Source: Rhynchopus sp. YZ270_cl-10 (taxonomy: Eukaryota > Euglenozoa > Diplonemea > Diplonemida > Diplonemidae). From it: a stretch of DNA of 64,000 nt. Made by a program: the position numbers and the translations under genes. The notes beneath the pieces are model-generated. The model saw only the letters and a list, made by a program, of their open reading frames with translations. It was not told the origin of the DNA and ran no database searches. The stretch covers positions 744,001 through 808,000 of the forward strand of contig OZ037894.1 in assembly GCA_964035575.1 (NCBI GenBank), written 5' to 3'. Shown piece after piece: positions 48,304-58,395 of this stretch (positions within the stretch are counted from its first letter, which is position 1; each line of letters starts with the position of its first letter).

Positions 48304-48333
48304 CCCTCCGCGGTTCGATAACTAAGCGGAGGG
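48304..48333 (+). repeat. GC-rich hairpin beside class D
   Basis: CCCTCCGC (48304-48311) pairs perfectly with GCGGAGGG (48326-48333) around a 14-base loop GGTTCGATAACTAA. The next class D hairpin starts five bases on, so the two may stack as one structure. Confidence 0.55.
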
Positions 48334-48337
48334 TCTC

Positions 48338-48367
48338 GGTGCCTGCGTCGACAGAGGCGTTTGCACT
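48338..48367 (+). repeat. Class D hairpin, short loop
   Basis: GGTGC-CT-GCGTC, loop GACAGA, GGCGT-TT-GCAC, TTACAGCTTCC. Both stem parts and the CT/TT mismatch are exact. A class C-like start (AAGATGACTAAGC) follows at 48409. Confidence 0.65.
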
Positions 48368-48659
48368 TACAGCTTCCATTGTTGTGAACTGACACTTTCC
48401 CTCTACTACAAGATGACTAAGCACTGATCATCTTCCAAAAGCTTTTTTTTTTTTAAACCTCACTTTTTTTTTAGTGTCTAGCCAGCTTTTATGTGTGCCT
48501 ACAACCACTTCCGCCGTCAAAACTACTCGCCAATCAATCAAGGGTAAAACGTGTGGCTTTTTGGTGGGACACATGCACAGATGGTCAAGGTATTTGGGTG
48601 TGTATCCAAAAAAGGAGAAAATAAAGTCATGTCATAAGTAATGTAATGTGTTTTCTAGG

Positions 48660-48690
48660 GCAACTAAGCATGAGAGGGCTTAGGTCTATC
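48660..48690 (+). repeat. Class C hairpin
   Basis: TTTTCTAGGG precedes CAACTAAGC, loop ATGAGAGG, GCTTAGGTCTATC, then CTGAAAACTTTC and T-rich sequence. Confidence 0.6.
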
Positions 48691-48981
48691 CTGAAAACTT
48701 TCTTTTAATTTTTTTGGATCACCCAAAACACATCCTGATCAACTATTTTTTTTTTTTTTTTTTGTGTTTCTTTTTTTATTCTCAATTTTTTTTTTTTTGT
48801 GTTTCTTTTCATCTTTTCCCTTTATCTTTTGCCGGAAAAATTTTTTTTTGCAAAAAACCCCGAAAACAACGGAGCTAGTAGTATACAACAAAAAAGGGGA
48901 GTGTCTCTTTGTGGAGGTTGAGTGTATGAGAGAGCTCTCTCGTACATTTCAATTTTTTTCTCTCTTTCTTAAAGAAAAATG

Positions 48982-49042
48982 GGAACATTTTTGTTGATCC
49001 CTCACCATATACTATCAATTTATTGATTGCATATGATGAAAA
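48982..49042. repeat. Dispersed repeat R2, copy 2
   Basis: It matches 26286-26346 in the same orientation with one clear substitution (TTTTTG for TTTATG). Flanks differ, so it was copied as a short unit. Confidence 0.75.
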
Positions 49043-49936
49043 CACTCATTCTTTCTGGGGCCTGGTGTAGAGCTGCGTGTTTTCCCTCTAGTTTTCGACT
49101 CCCCCTTCACGACCCCAAAATTCCCCTCCCAAAACGAAAACCAGGGGCCGTCGGGTTCCTATTTTGATAAAATCAATTCCTGTATTCTCGCACCGTAGAA
49201 CGGTAAGGAGTTGGTACGTTATGTGTGAGCTCGCGCCAAGTGATATCGCCGTTTTGTTGTTTGTTTTTTTTTTGTTTTTTTGTAGATCCCATCATGATTC
49301 ATATTTTTTCCGTTAGTTGGTGCCTAAACTGAGGCTTAGCTCAGCACCATTTTACCATGCCTTATTCTGTTTCCTCTCGCTTTCTTTTGGTTTTGTTTTT
49401 TTTTTTCTTCAAAATCCCGGCTTTTCCGGTGTGAACACACACCGGCATAATAAAGTCCCCTATTTTTTTAACCCAGACTTCTTGGTCCTTTTCTTTCTTT
49501 TTTCCTCACTTTCTATCGCCATTTTTATGTTCGGAAAATGTCAAAAAAAAAAAAAAAAAGAAATATCCTCCTTTTACTCTCCCCATCCTTTCTCGTATGT
49601 CGACGCTTCCTTTTTTTGCGAAGGGGAGCATCATCGATGTTATATACGGGAAGGAAGCTTGCAGTTGTGTGCGGATGTATTCGGTATCTACCTTGATACG
49701 TTTACAGTACTCCACAAAGTGCTCCCACCCCTCCCGACCCACTCCGTTTCTCTTCGGAGTCGGAGACGACAATCCTATTTCGTGTGGAAGCAGTCCATGA
49801 GCTGTCAGCGTTGTCCATGGGGGACTCGTGGAGGTGGGCTTTGGTTGTGTGCGACGTATCGGTGTGTCCGTTCCCCTGACTGTGTGTGAAGATTTGCACA
49901 ACAAGAAACACAAAAGACACCACAGCAAACCACACA

Positions 49937-50947
49937 ATGCCAAAGCGAAGCGCAGACAGCACGGAGACTCGAAAGAGAAGAAAGCTTGCAGACGAGGTCT
50001 TGAAGGAGGCTGCCGGGAAGGGTGACACTGCTGCCGTGCGGGCGGTCCTTGAGAAGCTCCCTCCAAACAGCAAAACAGGCGCTTGTCTTATCATTGCGGC
50101 GCGTAATGGACACACCGAGACTGTGCGCTATCTTGTGGGCTTGCCGGAGGTGGACGTGAACCACCAAGACGGAATCTACACTGCGTTGGACAGTGCAGTG
50201 AGGGAAGGCCATCCAGACGTGGTGCAGATGCTGATTGATGCAGGTGCAGACATCGAGACAAAGGACTGCGACGGACATTCGCCTCTGCACTGGGCTTGCC
50301 GTTCAGGAGTACTCGAAGTTGTGAAGATGTTGGTTGAAGCAGGTGCGGGAGTGAATGTCACAGACACCGATGGACACACGTGTCTTATCCTTGCGGCGGA
50401 TTCTGGACACACCGAGACTGTGCGCTATCTTGTGGGCTTGCCAGAGGTGGATGTACATCACTGTGGGCCGGGAACACCGGGAATGTCTGACATGTACAAC
50501 TACACTGCGTTGCACTGTGCGGTGAGGGAAGGCCATCCAGACGTGGTGCGGGTGCTGATTGATGCAGGTGCAGACATCGAGACAAAGACCGCCGACCCAG
50601 AGCCATCACAGGGAGTCCACGGACAGCCGCCTCTGTATTTTGCCAGTACTTCAGGAGCACTTGAAGTTGTGAAGATGTTGGTTGAAGCAGGTGCGGGAGT
50701 GAATGTCACAGACCGCTATGGAGACACGTGTCTTTTCCATGCGGTGAATTTTGGACACACCGAGACTGTGCGCTATCTTGTGGGCTTGCCGGAGGTGGAT
50801 GTGAATCACCGAGACAACGATAACTGCACTGCGCTGGACTTCGCAATGAATGAAGGCAACACAGAAATGGTACAGGTGTTGATTGATGGAGGTGCAAAAA
50901 AAGAGGCGCAGAAAAGAATAAACAAAAAACGAACGGTTACCTTTTAG
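49937..50947 (+). CDS. Ankyrin-repeat protein with basic N-terminus
   Basis: The 336-residue protein from MPKRSADSTETRKRRK (an NLS-like cluster) contains about nine ankyrin repeats and a Lys/Arg-rich tail. The repeats run in a triad: GHTETVRYLVGLPEVDV, then EGHPDVV..LIDAGADIE, then LEVVKMLVEAGAGVNV, and this triad repeats almost unchanged (2.7 times), with matching DNA, so it grew by recent duplication of three-repeat blocks. Ankyrin arrays bind proteins; the partner is unknown and there is no catalytic domain. The frame opens at 49886 (MKICTTRN), but 49937 begins the basic cluster and seems the better start; the acceptor is not clear. A nuclear place is inferred only from the basic ends. Confidence 0.75.
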   Translation: MPKRSADSTETRKRRKLADEVLKEAAGKGDTAAVRAVLEKLPPNSKTGACLIIAARNGHTETVRYLVGLPEVDVNHQDGIYTALDSAVREGHPDVVQMLIDAGADIETKDCDGHSPLHWACRSGVLEVVKMLVEAGAGVNVTDTDGHTCLILAADSGHTETVRYLVGLPEVDVHHCGPGTPGMSDMYNYTALHCAVREGHPDVVRVLIDAGADIETKTADPEPSQGVHGQPPLYFASTSGALEVVKMLVEAGAGVNVTDRYGDTCLFHAVNFGHTETVRYLVGLPEVDVNHRDNDNCTALDFAMNEGNTEMVQVLIDGGAKKEAQKRINKKRTVTF

Positions 50948-51039
50948 GGGGGTGCGTTTATGGATAACCCAAATACATTTCATTTCTACAATTTTTTTCC
51001 GCCATGCAAAATACATTGTTCAAAATAGCCCCTTCTCCC

Positions 51040-51075
51040 CCATCTCCCTTCTCCCTCTCTATCCCCTATTTTTAG
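51040..51075 (+). promoter_or_regulatory. Probable trans-splice acceptor of amastin-like 4
   Basis: CTCCCTTCTCCCTCTCTATC, then CCCTATTTTTAG ending at 51075, 25 bases before ATG 51100. Only about 150 bases separate it from the stop of the ankyrin gene, the tightest spacing in the window, as in a polycistron. Confidence 0.55.
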
Positions 51076-51099
51076 ACTTCAAAAGAAAAAAGCTACAAT

Positions 51100-51681
51100 A
51101 TGGTGGAGGCTTCGTTCAACCAGGGACACTATGTGCAGCACGAAACGCGCAGTGGCGGGGGCAACGGCTGTCTTAACAGCAAGGTCGCAAGCATTCTCAT
51201 TCTTGCCCTGGTCCTGCTGGCGTGGGTGCTGCAGGTGGTGGTGCTGGCTGCGACCGGGAGTTGCGTCAGTTGGGATTATGGCAATGGTTGGGCGCGTTGG
51301 AGTTTTTCGTGCGGTGTGTTCAACTGCGACGGCGGGGCTGACACATCGGATATGAACACTGGAGGGCGCGTCACGGCAGCGCAGGCCTTTGGGATAATGT
51401 CCATTCTGCTGATCTCTGCCCTCCTGATTATCCACATCCTCCAGGCAATCGGCAAAGGCTCGATGCTGGCGGCAATCGATAAGTACATCAAGTACGCACA
51501 CATTGTCGAGCTCGTCTTCGCGTGGATCTGCGCCTTCTGCATCCTCCTCGTCGTGCTTGACCTCACCCACGGGTCGATTACGTACGGTTTCTTCATGCAA
51601 ATCTTCGTCGGAGGAATATTCATTGCAACCTTCGTTTTCTGTGGCATGGCAGGAGGCAGCGGGCCGATTGCCCTCGTCTAA
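51100..51681 (+). CDS. Amastin-like four-helix membrane protein 4
   Basis: The 193-residue protein has a hydrophilic N-terminus (MVEASFNQGHYVQHETRSGG), then NSKVASILILALVLLAWVL as helix one, FSCGVFNC in the outer loop, helix two ending IIHILQAIG, YIKYAHIVELVFAWICAF (Y-x-K-x-x-H motif plus helix three) and helix four ITYGFFMQIFVGGIFIATFV. It resembles amastin-like 2 most. The longer first loop (about 40 residues between helix one and two, with Trp and Cys) would be the exposed part. Confidence 0.65.
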   Translation: MVEASFNQGHYVQHETRSGGGNGCLNSKVASILILALVLLAWVLQVVVLAATGSCVSWDYGNGWARWSFSCGVFNCDGGADTSDMNTGGRVTAAQAFGIMSILLISALLIIHILQAIGKGSMLAAIDKYIKYAHIVELVFAWICAFCILLVVLDLTHGSITYGFFMQIFVGGIFIATFVFCGMAGGSGPIALV

Positions 51682-52344
51682 AAAAATTCTCCAAAAAAAA
51701 AAAAAAAAAAATGTTCAAAATCTCAAAATGGGAAAATATGAAGGAAGAAGAGAGAGATGAGAGAAGATAATTTAGCTTTTTTGAGTCGTAATAGAAGAGG
51801 AAAAAGGGAGTGTTCTGCATATTTTTTTGTTTTGGGTGTGATTTTAGTTTGGTTGTGTGTATGAGGGAAAGGTCTTTCAAGGTGTGTTTTCTTTTTTTTT
51901 AGCGTCGCTGGTGCGAAAAAGAAAGAAAGTCTGTTTTTGAGTGTTTGTCTGAGGTAATGAAAACTTCCACTGTCTGGAAGTAATACCCTAAACCAACGAC
52001 ATATTTTTTTTTTTTTTTTGCAATGGAACAGTGAGGAATATCAGATTTGTGGGCTTTAGTTTAGGTCCAATCTGCCGCTCCCCAGTTCCAGTCCCACCCC
52101 ACCCTCAGCAATAGAATGTTACACAGTTTTCCAAAAAAAAAATATATGCGGAAACTACTTGCACACCTCCCTGATCTTTTTTTTTTTGCAAATAAAGCGT
52201 TTTCACCGGGTTGGTGTTTTTCAACCCCGAGTAACTTAATTCACGAGCGAATGTGGTGGCTGTCCTGGTATCAGATTATCAAAACAAAAAGGTCCGCGAA
52301 AAAGAGATCTCAAGAGAGAGGTCCTTTTTGTCAAAAGATGTTGT

Positions 52345-52366
52345 GTGCACAAGAGGCACGTTCATC
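52345..52366 (+). repeat. Class A hairpin, copy 7
   Basis: GTGC (52345-52348), loop ACAAGAG, GCAC (52356-52359), GTTCATC. A single G-to-A change in the loop. Confidence 0.55.
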
Positions 52367-53552
52367 TGTTACACACCACATGTTTACAAATTTTCTTTTT
52401 CTATTTCTCGCGTGTTTGCAGTCTGTATCACTATTTTTTTTTTCTCTTGCCTATTTTTTCGACTGCGTTTCAAGCACGTTTCCACTATTTTTGTTTTGTT
52501 TTTTTCCCTTCCACAACCAGCTACAGTGTGTCCATCACATCATCTGCATGGCCCCGCGCGTGCGCTCCCGCATCGTCCACAAGGAGATGTTCACGCAATA
52601 TGCACACAAAAATATTTTTGCAAAATTCTTTTTTTCTCTCCCACAAGCAGGATCATAAATCCTCCTATTTTTTTTGTACCCCTTTTTTTTCTCTCCCAAA
52701 AAAATGCCGTTTCTATTAGCTCTGCATTTTTTTACGCTTTGTGTGTACCTCGTTTTTTATTTTTATTTTTTGTGTGAATTTTTTGTGTTGTTTGAGTAAA
52801 AGTACCCCCAAAAAAAAAATCACCCCGATGACGTGCACACGAGCTGCACATTTTCATATTTCAAGTTTTTTTCCCCCCCATTCACTCACCCCACTCCCGA
52901 TGTTTGTAAATGGAATAATTGCAACATGCTCGATAAAAGCTGCTTCCCCCCCCTTTTTTTTTTGTACGCACACTACTTTGTGAGCGGAAAGTGTCACGTC
53001 GTTCACTCACACAACCGTGCTCCGCAACACCACCACCCAACAGGTGATTTTTAGTGTGTGGAAGCGTCAACGCATCAAACAACTACAAGAAGGGGGGGTG
53101 AGGGAACGACAAGATGACACTTTCGTGCTTTTCCAGATGTGCATACTGAGACATAGTGAGCATTTTTTGCATCAGGGTAGATGCTATTCATTGTATCCGT
53201 GCGTACCCAAATCCCTGTGAACTGCGTCGCACGGAAAAAAATGGTATTTCCGTACCAGAAGGAACGGGGAAAGACAACTACCCACACACACACACACACA
53301 CTCTCTCTCTCACAGCTTTGAGCCCCCCCTTTTTTTTTGCAACAAAACCTACAGTCCTTTTTAATATTTTTGTAATGAGGAGTTTTTCTACAATAGAGAT
53401 TATGTGTTGTTGGCAGTAAGCCTGGTTTTTTTCTCTTGAAGCAACACAAAAAACGTTATGAAACAAGAAAGGTGTCTGCCGTACCGCAGTGAAGACTGCC
53501 GTACTGTGGTGACATCAAATGCAAAAGATTATCAAAAAGAAACAAAAAAAAA

Positions 53553-53610
53553 GGTAGTGCAGCTCATCCTCGGGGAGTCTACTCTACAAAACCCAGTTTT
53601 CAAAAAAAAA
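53553..53610 (+). repeat. Class E element, copy 6
   Basis: GGTAGTGCAGCTCATCCTCG, GGGAGTCTACTCTACAAAAC, CCAGTTTTCAAAAAAA, running into a 28-base A stretch. Confidence 0.55.
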
Positions 53611-54138
53611 AAAAAAAAAAAAAAAAAAACTTTCAAACAAAACCCCCAGTGAGACTCTTCAAGCTAAACGCTCCCGCTCTGTATTTTATTGATCCACGCA
53701 GAACGATAATAATGAAAACCGGGCTTGACAACGTTTTTTTTTTTCTATTTTAAATATATGCGTACGTTGTGTGTGCACAGAGAAACACATGCATCTACAA
53801 GCTCTCTTTTTTTTTTTTAATGTTCTCTCTGATTTACTGTGGTTTTACTTACCTCAGGTTACCCCAACCTCGCCGTGCCATACGGTCTCTCGTGTTCCCA
53901 CCCCTTTTTTTCGTGTGCAATGTGGATTGGAAAGTAGATTTTGAGGTAAATGGCATTTTGTTTTGGGGGGGAGGTTTTTCAAAGAAACTCTTTCCCTCAT
54001 TACCTTTGAACGCACAAAATTTTTAAAAAAAAATGAGCTCAGTCTTTTTTATTAAAGTGCGCTGTGTTCACCTGTATGTACGTGCCTGTACTCTGAGAGG
54101 TTACTGAATGTTATCAACTTTACTCTACCAAAGTTGAC

Positions 54139-54160
54139 GTGCACGAGAGGCACATTCATC
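54139..54160 (+). repeat. Class A hairpin, copy 8 (consensus)
   Basis: GTGC, ACGAGAG (54143-54149), GCAC, ATTCATC, then TTTTCAAGTTTTCTC. It matches the class consensus at every position. Confidence 0.65.
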
Positions 54161-54639
54161 TTTTCAAGTTTTCTCTACTTGTGTTTGTGTGAAAAATATA
54201 ATGTTGCAGCGGCTTCCCAGCACTACAAGGGGGGTAACGACCTTTCTTGAGGCTCAAAATAAAAAAAAAAAAAAAATCAAACGGAATAGTTTTGCACGAA
54301 GTTTAACTTCTCTTTCCTAGAAATGATTTTTTTTTTCTTCAAGTTGTGTGTTGCCCCGCCCTTCCCCCAGGAGAAAACCCATATTTCAAAAACGCTGAAT
54401 ATTTTTTTTTGTATTTTGGTCGACTCTCAAGAGAGGAGGGGGAAGGGAAAATATTGCGCAAGCTTCGTACAACTTCCACCACCATCCACCATTTTTTTTT
54501 TTTTTGTTCATTTTTCAAAGTATTATTTGTTCAAAAAAGTGAGAACAGCGTTTTTTTTTTTTTGTCTCTTGTTTTGGCTGAACAGAGCCTTGCAGAGTTT
54601 ATTTTATTTTATTTTTTAGTTGTGTATGCGGGAAAATAT

Positions 54640-54700
54640 AGTAGTAGAGCTCATCCTCGAGTTGTCTACACTATTACAAAACCAAGTTTTTCAAAAAAAC
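54640..54700 (+). repeat. Class E element, copy 7
   Basis: AGTAGTAGAGCTCATCCTCG, AGTTGTCTACACTATTACAA, AACCAAGTTTTTCAAAAAA. The stem AGT.GTAGA/TCTAC.ACT is the best paired of the class. Confidence 0.55.
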
Positions 54701-54984
54701 GGATCTCCATTCCACCTCTCCATTTTTTTTTACCAAACCTTTACCCCTTCACCTCCACGGCACACAACAAAACACAGGTCACACACCACACGACCTCCCC
54801 CATTTTTTTCTTCTTTCTTTCCTTCTTTTTTGTATTTTTTTTTTCCACCAAACATGCTGCACTGCAGGCCAAGACGCTTTGCTCGATGCTAGCCGGCTGC
54901 ATTGACAGGACCGTCGCACCACCGCATCAACTCCCCTTTTAGTAATCCTTTCTTTCTATTGGGGTTTCCTCTTCTGTAAAGACA

Positions 54985-56607
54985 ATGAGCACGTCTCTGC
55001 AACAGCAGTTCGCTCCTTTGAGACCTGAGGAGCTGCCTTCGCATGCAAAATTTCGCGATGTTCGCGCTGGGGCACATGTATACTACTGGAGCTTCATCGA
55101 TAAGATCAACGAAAACGATACTGTGCAAGACCGCATGCTTGTGATCACGCTTTCGAACATCATGGTGATAAATCTTGAATCGCAAATCAAACGGCTTGCC
55201 CGCATCGAAGATATGCACCTTCTCGGTAGACAACCTGGTGGAAGACCGAAATATTGCATCCAATTTAAGACCATCCGCGGTCCGGAACCTTCCATCCGAT
55301 TTGGCGTGAAGAACGGTTCGAAAAGAGATTTAGTCGCGGTTCTGCAATTTCTGTTTTCGCTTTATAAAAATGAAAGCCTGCGGGTAGTTACTGTTCCGCA
55401 AACGGATGATTTTAAACACCATGGATTTGGCCCCTTTGGGAAAGAAACCGGGTATCTCTCCCCCAAGGAAAAAATCAAGCTTGGGAGAGAAAAGGCCTCT
55501 CCGCTTCAACGCTCCCCTCAACCCCATGCCAGCCCACCTCCAAGCCCACATCCTAACCTGCCACCTGGACCAACACAATTTCCCCCTGGAGCTTCTGTCC
55601 GCACACTCGACGGCAAACCCGGTAGAGTCCACTCCACTGGGACTGGGAAGGCACAAGGTTTGGTAAAGGTCTGCTTTGCACGACCCCTATGCGTTCAATT
55701 AGTTGATCCAAAACATTTGGAAATGCTACGAAATAACATTCGCCCCGAGGATGTATGCCAAGAAGTCACTTTAAATCTTCCAGGACCCGGAGAAGGGTTG
55801 GGACTTCAATACACCCCGAGTATGACAGTCGTTCAGGTGTTTGCTGGGAGCCCAGCGCAAGCTGCGGGGATGGGAACTGATAGGAGGATTCTGGCGATAA
55901 ACCACACCCCGGTCACCTCGGAAGACGATGCGCACGACGTTCTCTCCGCCCTCAGCAAGCAAAAGGTCGCGCAATTTCCGATTCTTCTCTCTGAGGTTCT
56001 GGAAGGGGAGGACCCCTTTTCTGCGGAGGAGGTGGAGGAGCTTCAAGAAGCGCTCACCCAAACGCGTCTTATGCTTCGCGATGTCCACGACCGCCTCGAA
56101 ACCGTCACAAAAGAACGAAACGATGCCGTAAAAACGCAGCCCCCTCCATCACCCCCACGCCGCGCAAAGCGTCTAGAAGAAGCCTTAGGAGAACTCCTTC
56201 TGGAGCACATCGATGAATCCCCACAACCCGCTCCTCGAAGACGCAAGAAAACGCGGGAAGAAGGAACGCCTTCACCAAGACAGGCCCCCTCGCCTAGGGG
56301 TGGGGTAAGGCTGCAACGGGGGGGGCAACAGACGTTGACAGACGATGCGGCGGAGTTGCTGCAGATTCTTACGCGTCGTGGGAGGGGAGGGAGGAGAGGG
56401 GTGCCTCGGGGTGGGGGTGGAGGTGAGGGTGGTAGAGCGCATGCCCTGTTCACGGCCCCCCGGCATCTTCACAACGACCCTCTGTATGTTGGGCTAATCG
56501 CAGCGACAGGAGACTCGGTCGATCCAGTGCGTCACACAGAGCAGAGAACAGAACGTGGTGACAATGAGGCAAAACGGAGGGCGCGATACCGTGACTCATT
56601 GATATAA
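54985..56607 (+). CDS. PH-like / PDZ scaffold protein
   Basis: The 540-residue protein starts MSTSLQQQFAPLRPEELPSH. Residues about 20-130 look like a PH-type fold similar to the myosin-I tail homology region (HVYYWSFIDKI, DRMLVITLSNIMVINL, final helix AVLQFLFSLY). A Pro/Ser-rich linker (about 165-205) and a small beta module (ASVRTLDGKPGRVHSTG) follow. Residues about 258-345 form a PDZ-like domain with GLGLQY in place of GLGF and VFAGSPAQAAGM. A coiled coil (about 350-385, EEVEELQEALTQTRLM) and a basic, Gly/Arg-rich tail complete it. No helix or signal is seen, so a cytosolic scaffold near membranes or the cytoskeleton is likely. The domain naming is by pattern and moderately sure; the ligand is unknown. 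Confidence 0.65.
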   Translation: MSTSLQQQFAPLRPEELPSHAKFRDVRAGAHVYYWSFIDKINENDTVQDRMLVITLSNIMVINLESQIKRLARIEDMHLLGRQPGGRPKYCIQFKTIRGPEPSIRFGVKNGSKRDLVAVLQFLFSLYKNESLRVVTVPQTDDFKHHGFGPFGKETGYLSPKEKIKLGREKASPLQRSPQPHASPPPSPHPNLPPGPTQFPPGASVRTLDGKPGRVHSTGTGKAQGLVKVCFARPLCVQLVDPKHLEMLRNNIRPEDVCQEVTLNLPGPGEGLGLQYTPSMTVVQVFAGSPAQAAGMGTDRRILAINHTPVTSEDDAHDVLSALSKQKVAQFPILLSEVLEGEDPFSAEEVEELQEALTQTRLMLRDVHDRLETVTKERNDAVKTQPPPSPPRRAKRLEEALGELLLEHIDESPQPAPRRRKKTREEGTPSPRQAPSPRGGVRLQRGGQQTLTDDAAELLQILTRRGRGGRRGVPRGGGGGEGGRAHALFTAPRHLHNDPLYVGLIAATGDSVDPVRHTEQRTERGDNEAKRRARYRDSLI

Positions 56608-58187
56608 AATGTGAGGGGGAGGGGAAGGGGAACGGGGGGGGGGGATGTTTTGTGACTGCTTCCCAAATGTACTTTTCAAAAAACCCCTTTTCAAAAAAGA
56701 AAAAGCGGTGTCAGGAGGACACATTCCTGTAGCTCAACAAAAAAAGAATTTTTTTTTTGTCAGCTGCCCAACCTTTTTTTTCGAATGTCAAGGGAGGTAT
56801 TTGTAACATGGGAAAAGGGGGGAAGGGCATTCCGTTTTCATGGCGAAAGGCCATTGTGTCTGCAATGCAGGCATATTTTTCATCTTTTTCATCTTTTTCA
56901 ACCTTTTTGTATTTTTTTTATTTCTCATTTCTGCAGCATCTTTTTGGTTGGCGTGCCCCTGTTTTTTAGAAGGCATCCTTTTGCCCTTTTGAGCTGAGAC
57001 GCAGAAAAACAGTGTTTTTTTTTCCCAAGGTGCTGCCAGGCAGAAAGAGGCTTAGGATCATCTTACAAAAAATCTATTTTTTTTGGCCTCGAGGTTTCCT
57101 CTTCACAGCCAGTGGAAGCGTATTGCAGTAATAAAAATGTCAACACAGAATATTTATTACACACTTTACGCACACAAACAAATCTTCTTTCAGGTGGGCA
57201 CAGTAACCGCGCATTGTTTTTTCATTGTTAGTTATTCCGTCGGGAGGCCCGAGTGTCGTTATATTGGGGAATCCCGTTAGATTTTCCAGAACACCCGCGC
57301 TGAGTTTCTTTTTCCGAGTTTTGTAGTGACGGATGGATACAGATAACTGATATTTGATAATCTGTCCAAAAAAGATGTTTTTCTTTTTGATAGTGACACC
57401 GACGGTACCACTGACGGTTGTGCTATGAATTGTACGCACCCCTTCTAACTCTACGGAAAAAAACAAAACAAAACAGCACACCAAAAAATATCAAAAAAAA
57501 AAACTTCATAAAAACTACCCCTCTAACTGAGCGGAGCCTCAAAAACTGTTGTAAAATAAAAAAATGAAAGAAGAAAAAAAAATTGAAAATAAACCTTGTC
57601 TATGACACCAAATCATACAAAAAGGAAAATACAGACATCAGGTCGCCGATACAATAAAAAGTGGAGGAAAAGGGGCATAAAAGCCATCCTACGCCTTTTT
57701 TTTAAAAGGTGACCTGGTGAAGGACGCTCTCAACTCTTTTTTCACCCCTTCCTTTTAAAGGCTGCTAAACACATTCTCCGGGGTTTTTTGACAGATCGAG
57801 ATCTTTTCACTTTTTGGATCTTTTCTTGGGAGTCAGTTTACGACACTTTCAAAAGGGATTTTTTTAAAAAACCAAGTGAAACCCAATACGTAACCCAACA
57901 GGAACGGGAAGCAAGCACCTTTTTTTTTTGTGACAACTGCCTTGCAAAGGTTGTAGGGGAGGAAATGAAAACATATCTGAGTTGTGCCCGAATTTTTTTG
58001 GTGTGAGCGATGTAAACACGACACAACTTATTCACAGAAAAGTTTTTGATTTTGTCCCTACACACTCCACAAAAATCCGGTGCGATCAACGAAAAATTCT
58101 TTTTCTGATTTCGTTTCTTTCTTTATCAGACTAGCTTAAACTCAGATCACAGTTTTTATTTTTCGGTACACCCCATCATTGTACCCA

Positions 58188-58223
58188 GGTACACTGTCAC
58201 GAGATGGCTTTGTATTTCAACTC
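58188..58223 (+). repeat. Class B hairpin
   Basis: GGTACACTGTC, loop ACGAGAT, GGCTTTGTATTTCAACTC. A possible upstream hairpin uses GTACCC and GGTAC. Confidence 0.6.
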
Positions 58224-58395
58224 TACGTTTTGTTTTTTTCGCTTTTAATCCCCGCTCCATTGTAAGGTGTTCGACAAGCCAACTATGTGATATATCCTGT
58301 CCGGGGCGGGGGTGTGTGATTTTGCACTGTCTTTGAGAATATCCCCCTGTGTGATGTCAAGATCCACCTTTTTTTGAGTTCGAGTGGTTTTCTCT

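Larger units (their letters stand above)
44402..49936. other. 5.5-kb intergenic gap rich in hairpin elements
   Basis: This long gap carries class E (44530, 44921 and 45945), a strong isolated hairpin (45023), a class B composite with two class C hairpins (46023-46235), GC palindromes and GGCATGATGG repeats (46529-46915), a hairpin near 47195-47220, class D (47783 and 48338), a GC stem (48304), class C (48660) and repeat R2 copy 2 (48982). None of the open frames is supported as coding. Confidence 0.6.
51682..54984. other. Intergenic gap with class A and E elements
   Basis: Runs of A follow the stop. Class A hairpins lie at 52345 and 54139, with a related form at 52833 (GTGCACACGAGCTGCAC), and class E elements at 53553 and 54640. 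GTGTGGAAGCGTCAACGCA near 53056 also occurs near 48156. A CA repeat is at 53282-53300. No coding frame is supported. Confidence 0.55.

Noticed and set aside
48304-48333. GGTTCGATAAC as a tRNA T loop
   Set aside because: It sits in a 14-base loop on an eight-base GC stem, and the rest of a tRNA is missing. Kept only as a hairpin.
49317-49889. 190-codon frame before the ankyrin gene
   Set aside because: Phe-rich beginning over a T-rich leader, mixed texture after, overlaps the likely 5' leader of the ankyrin gene.
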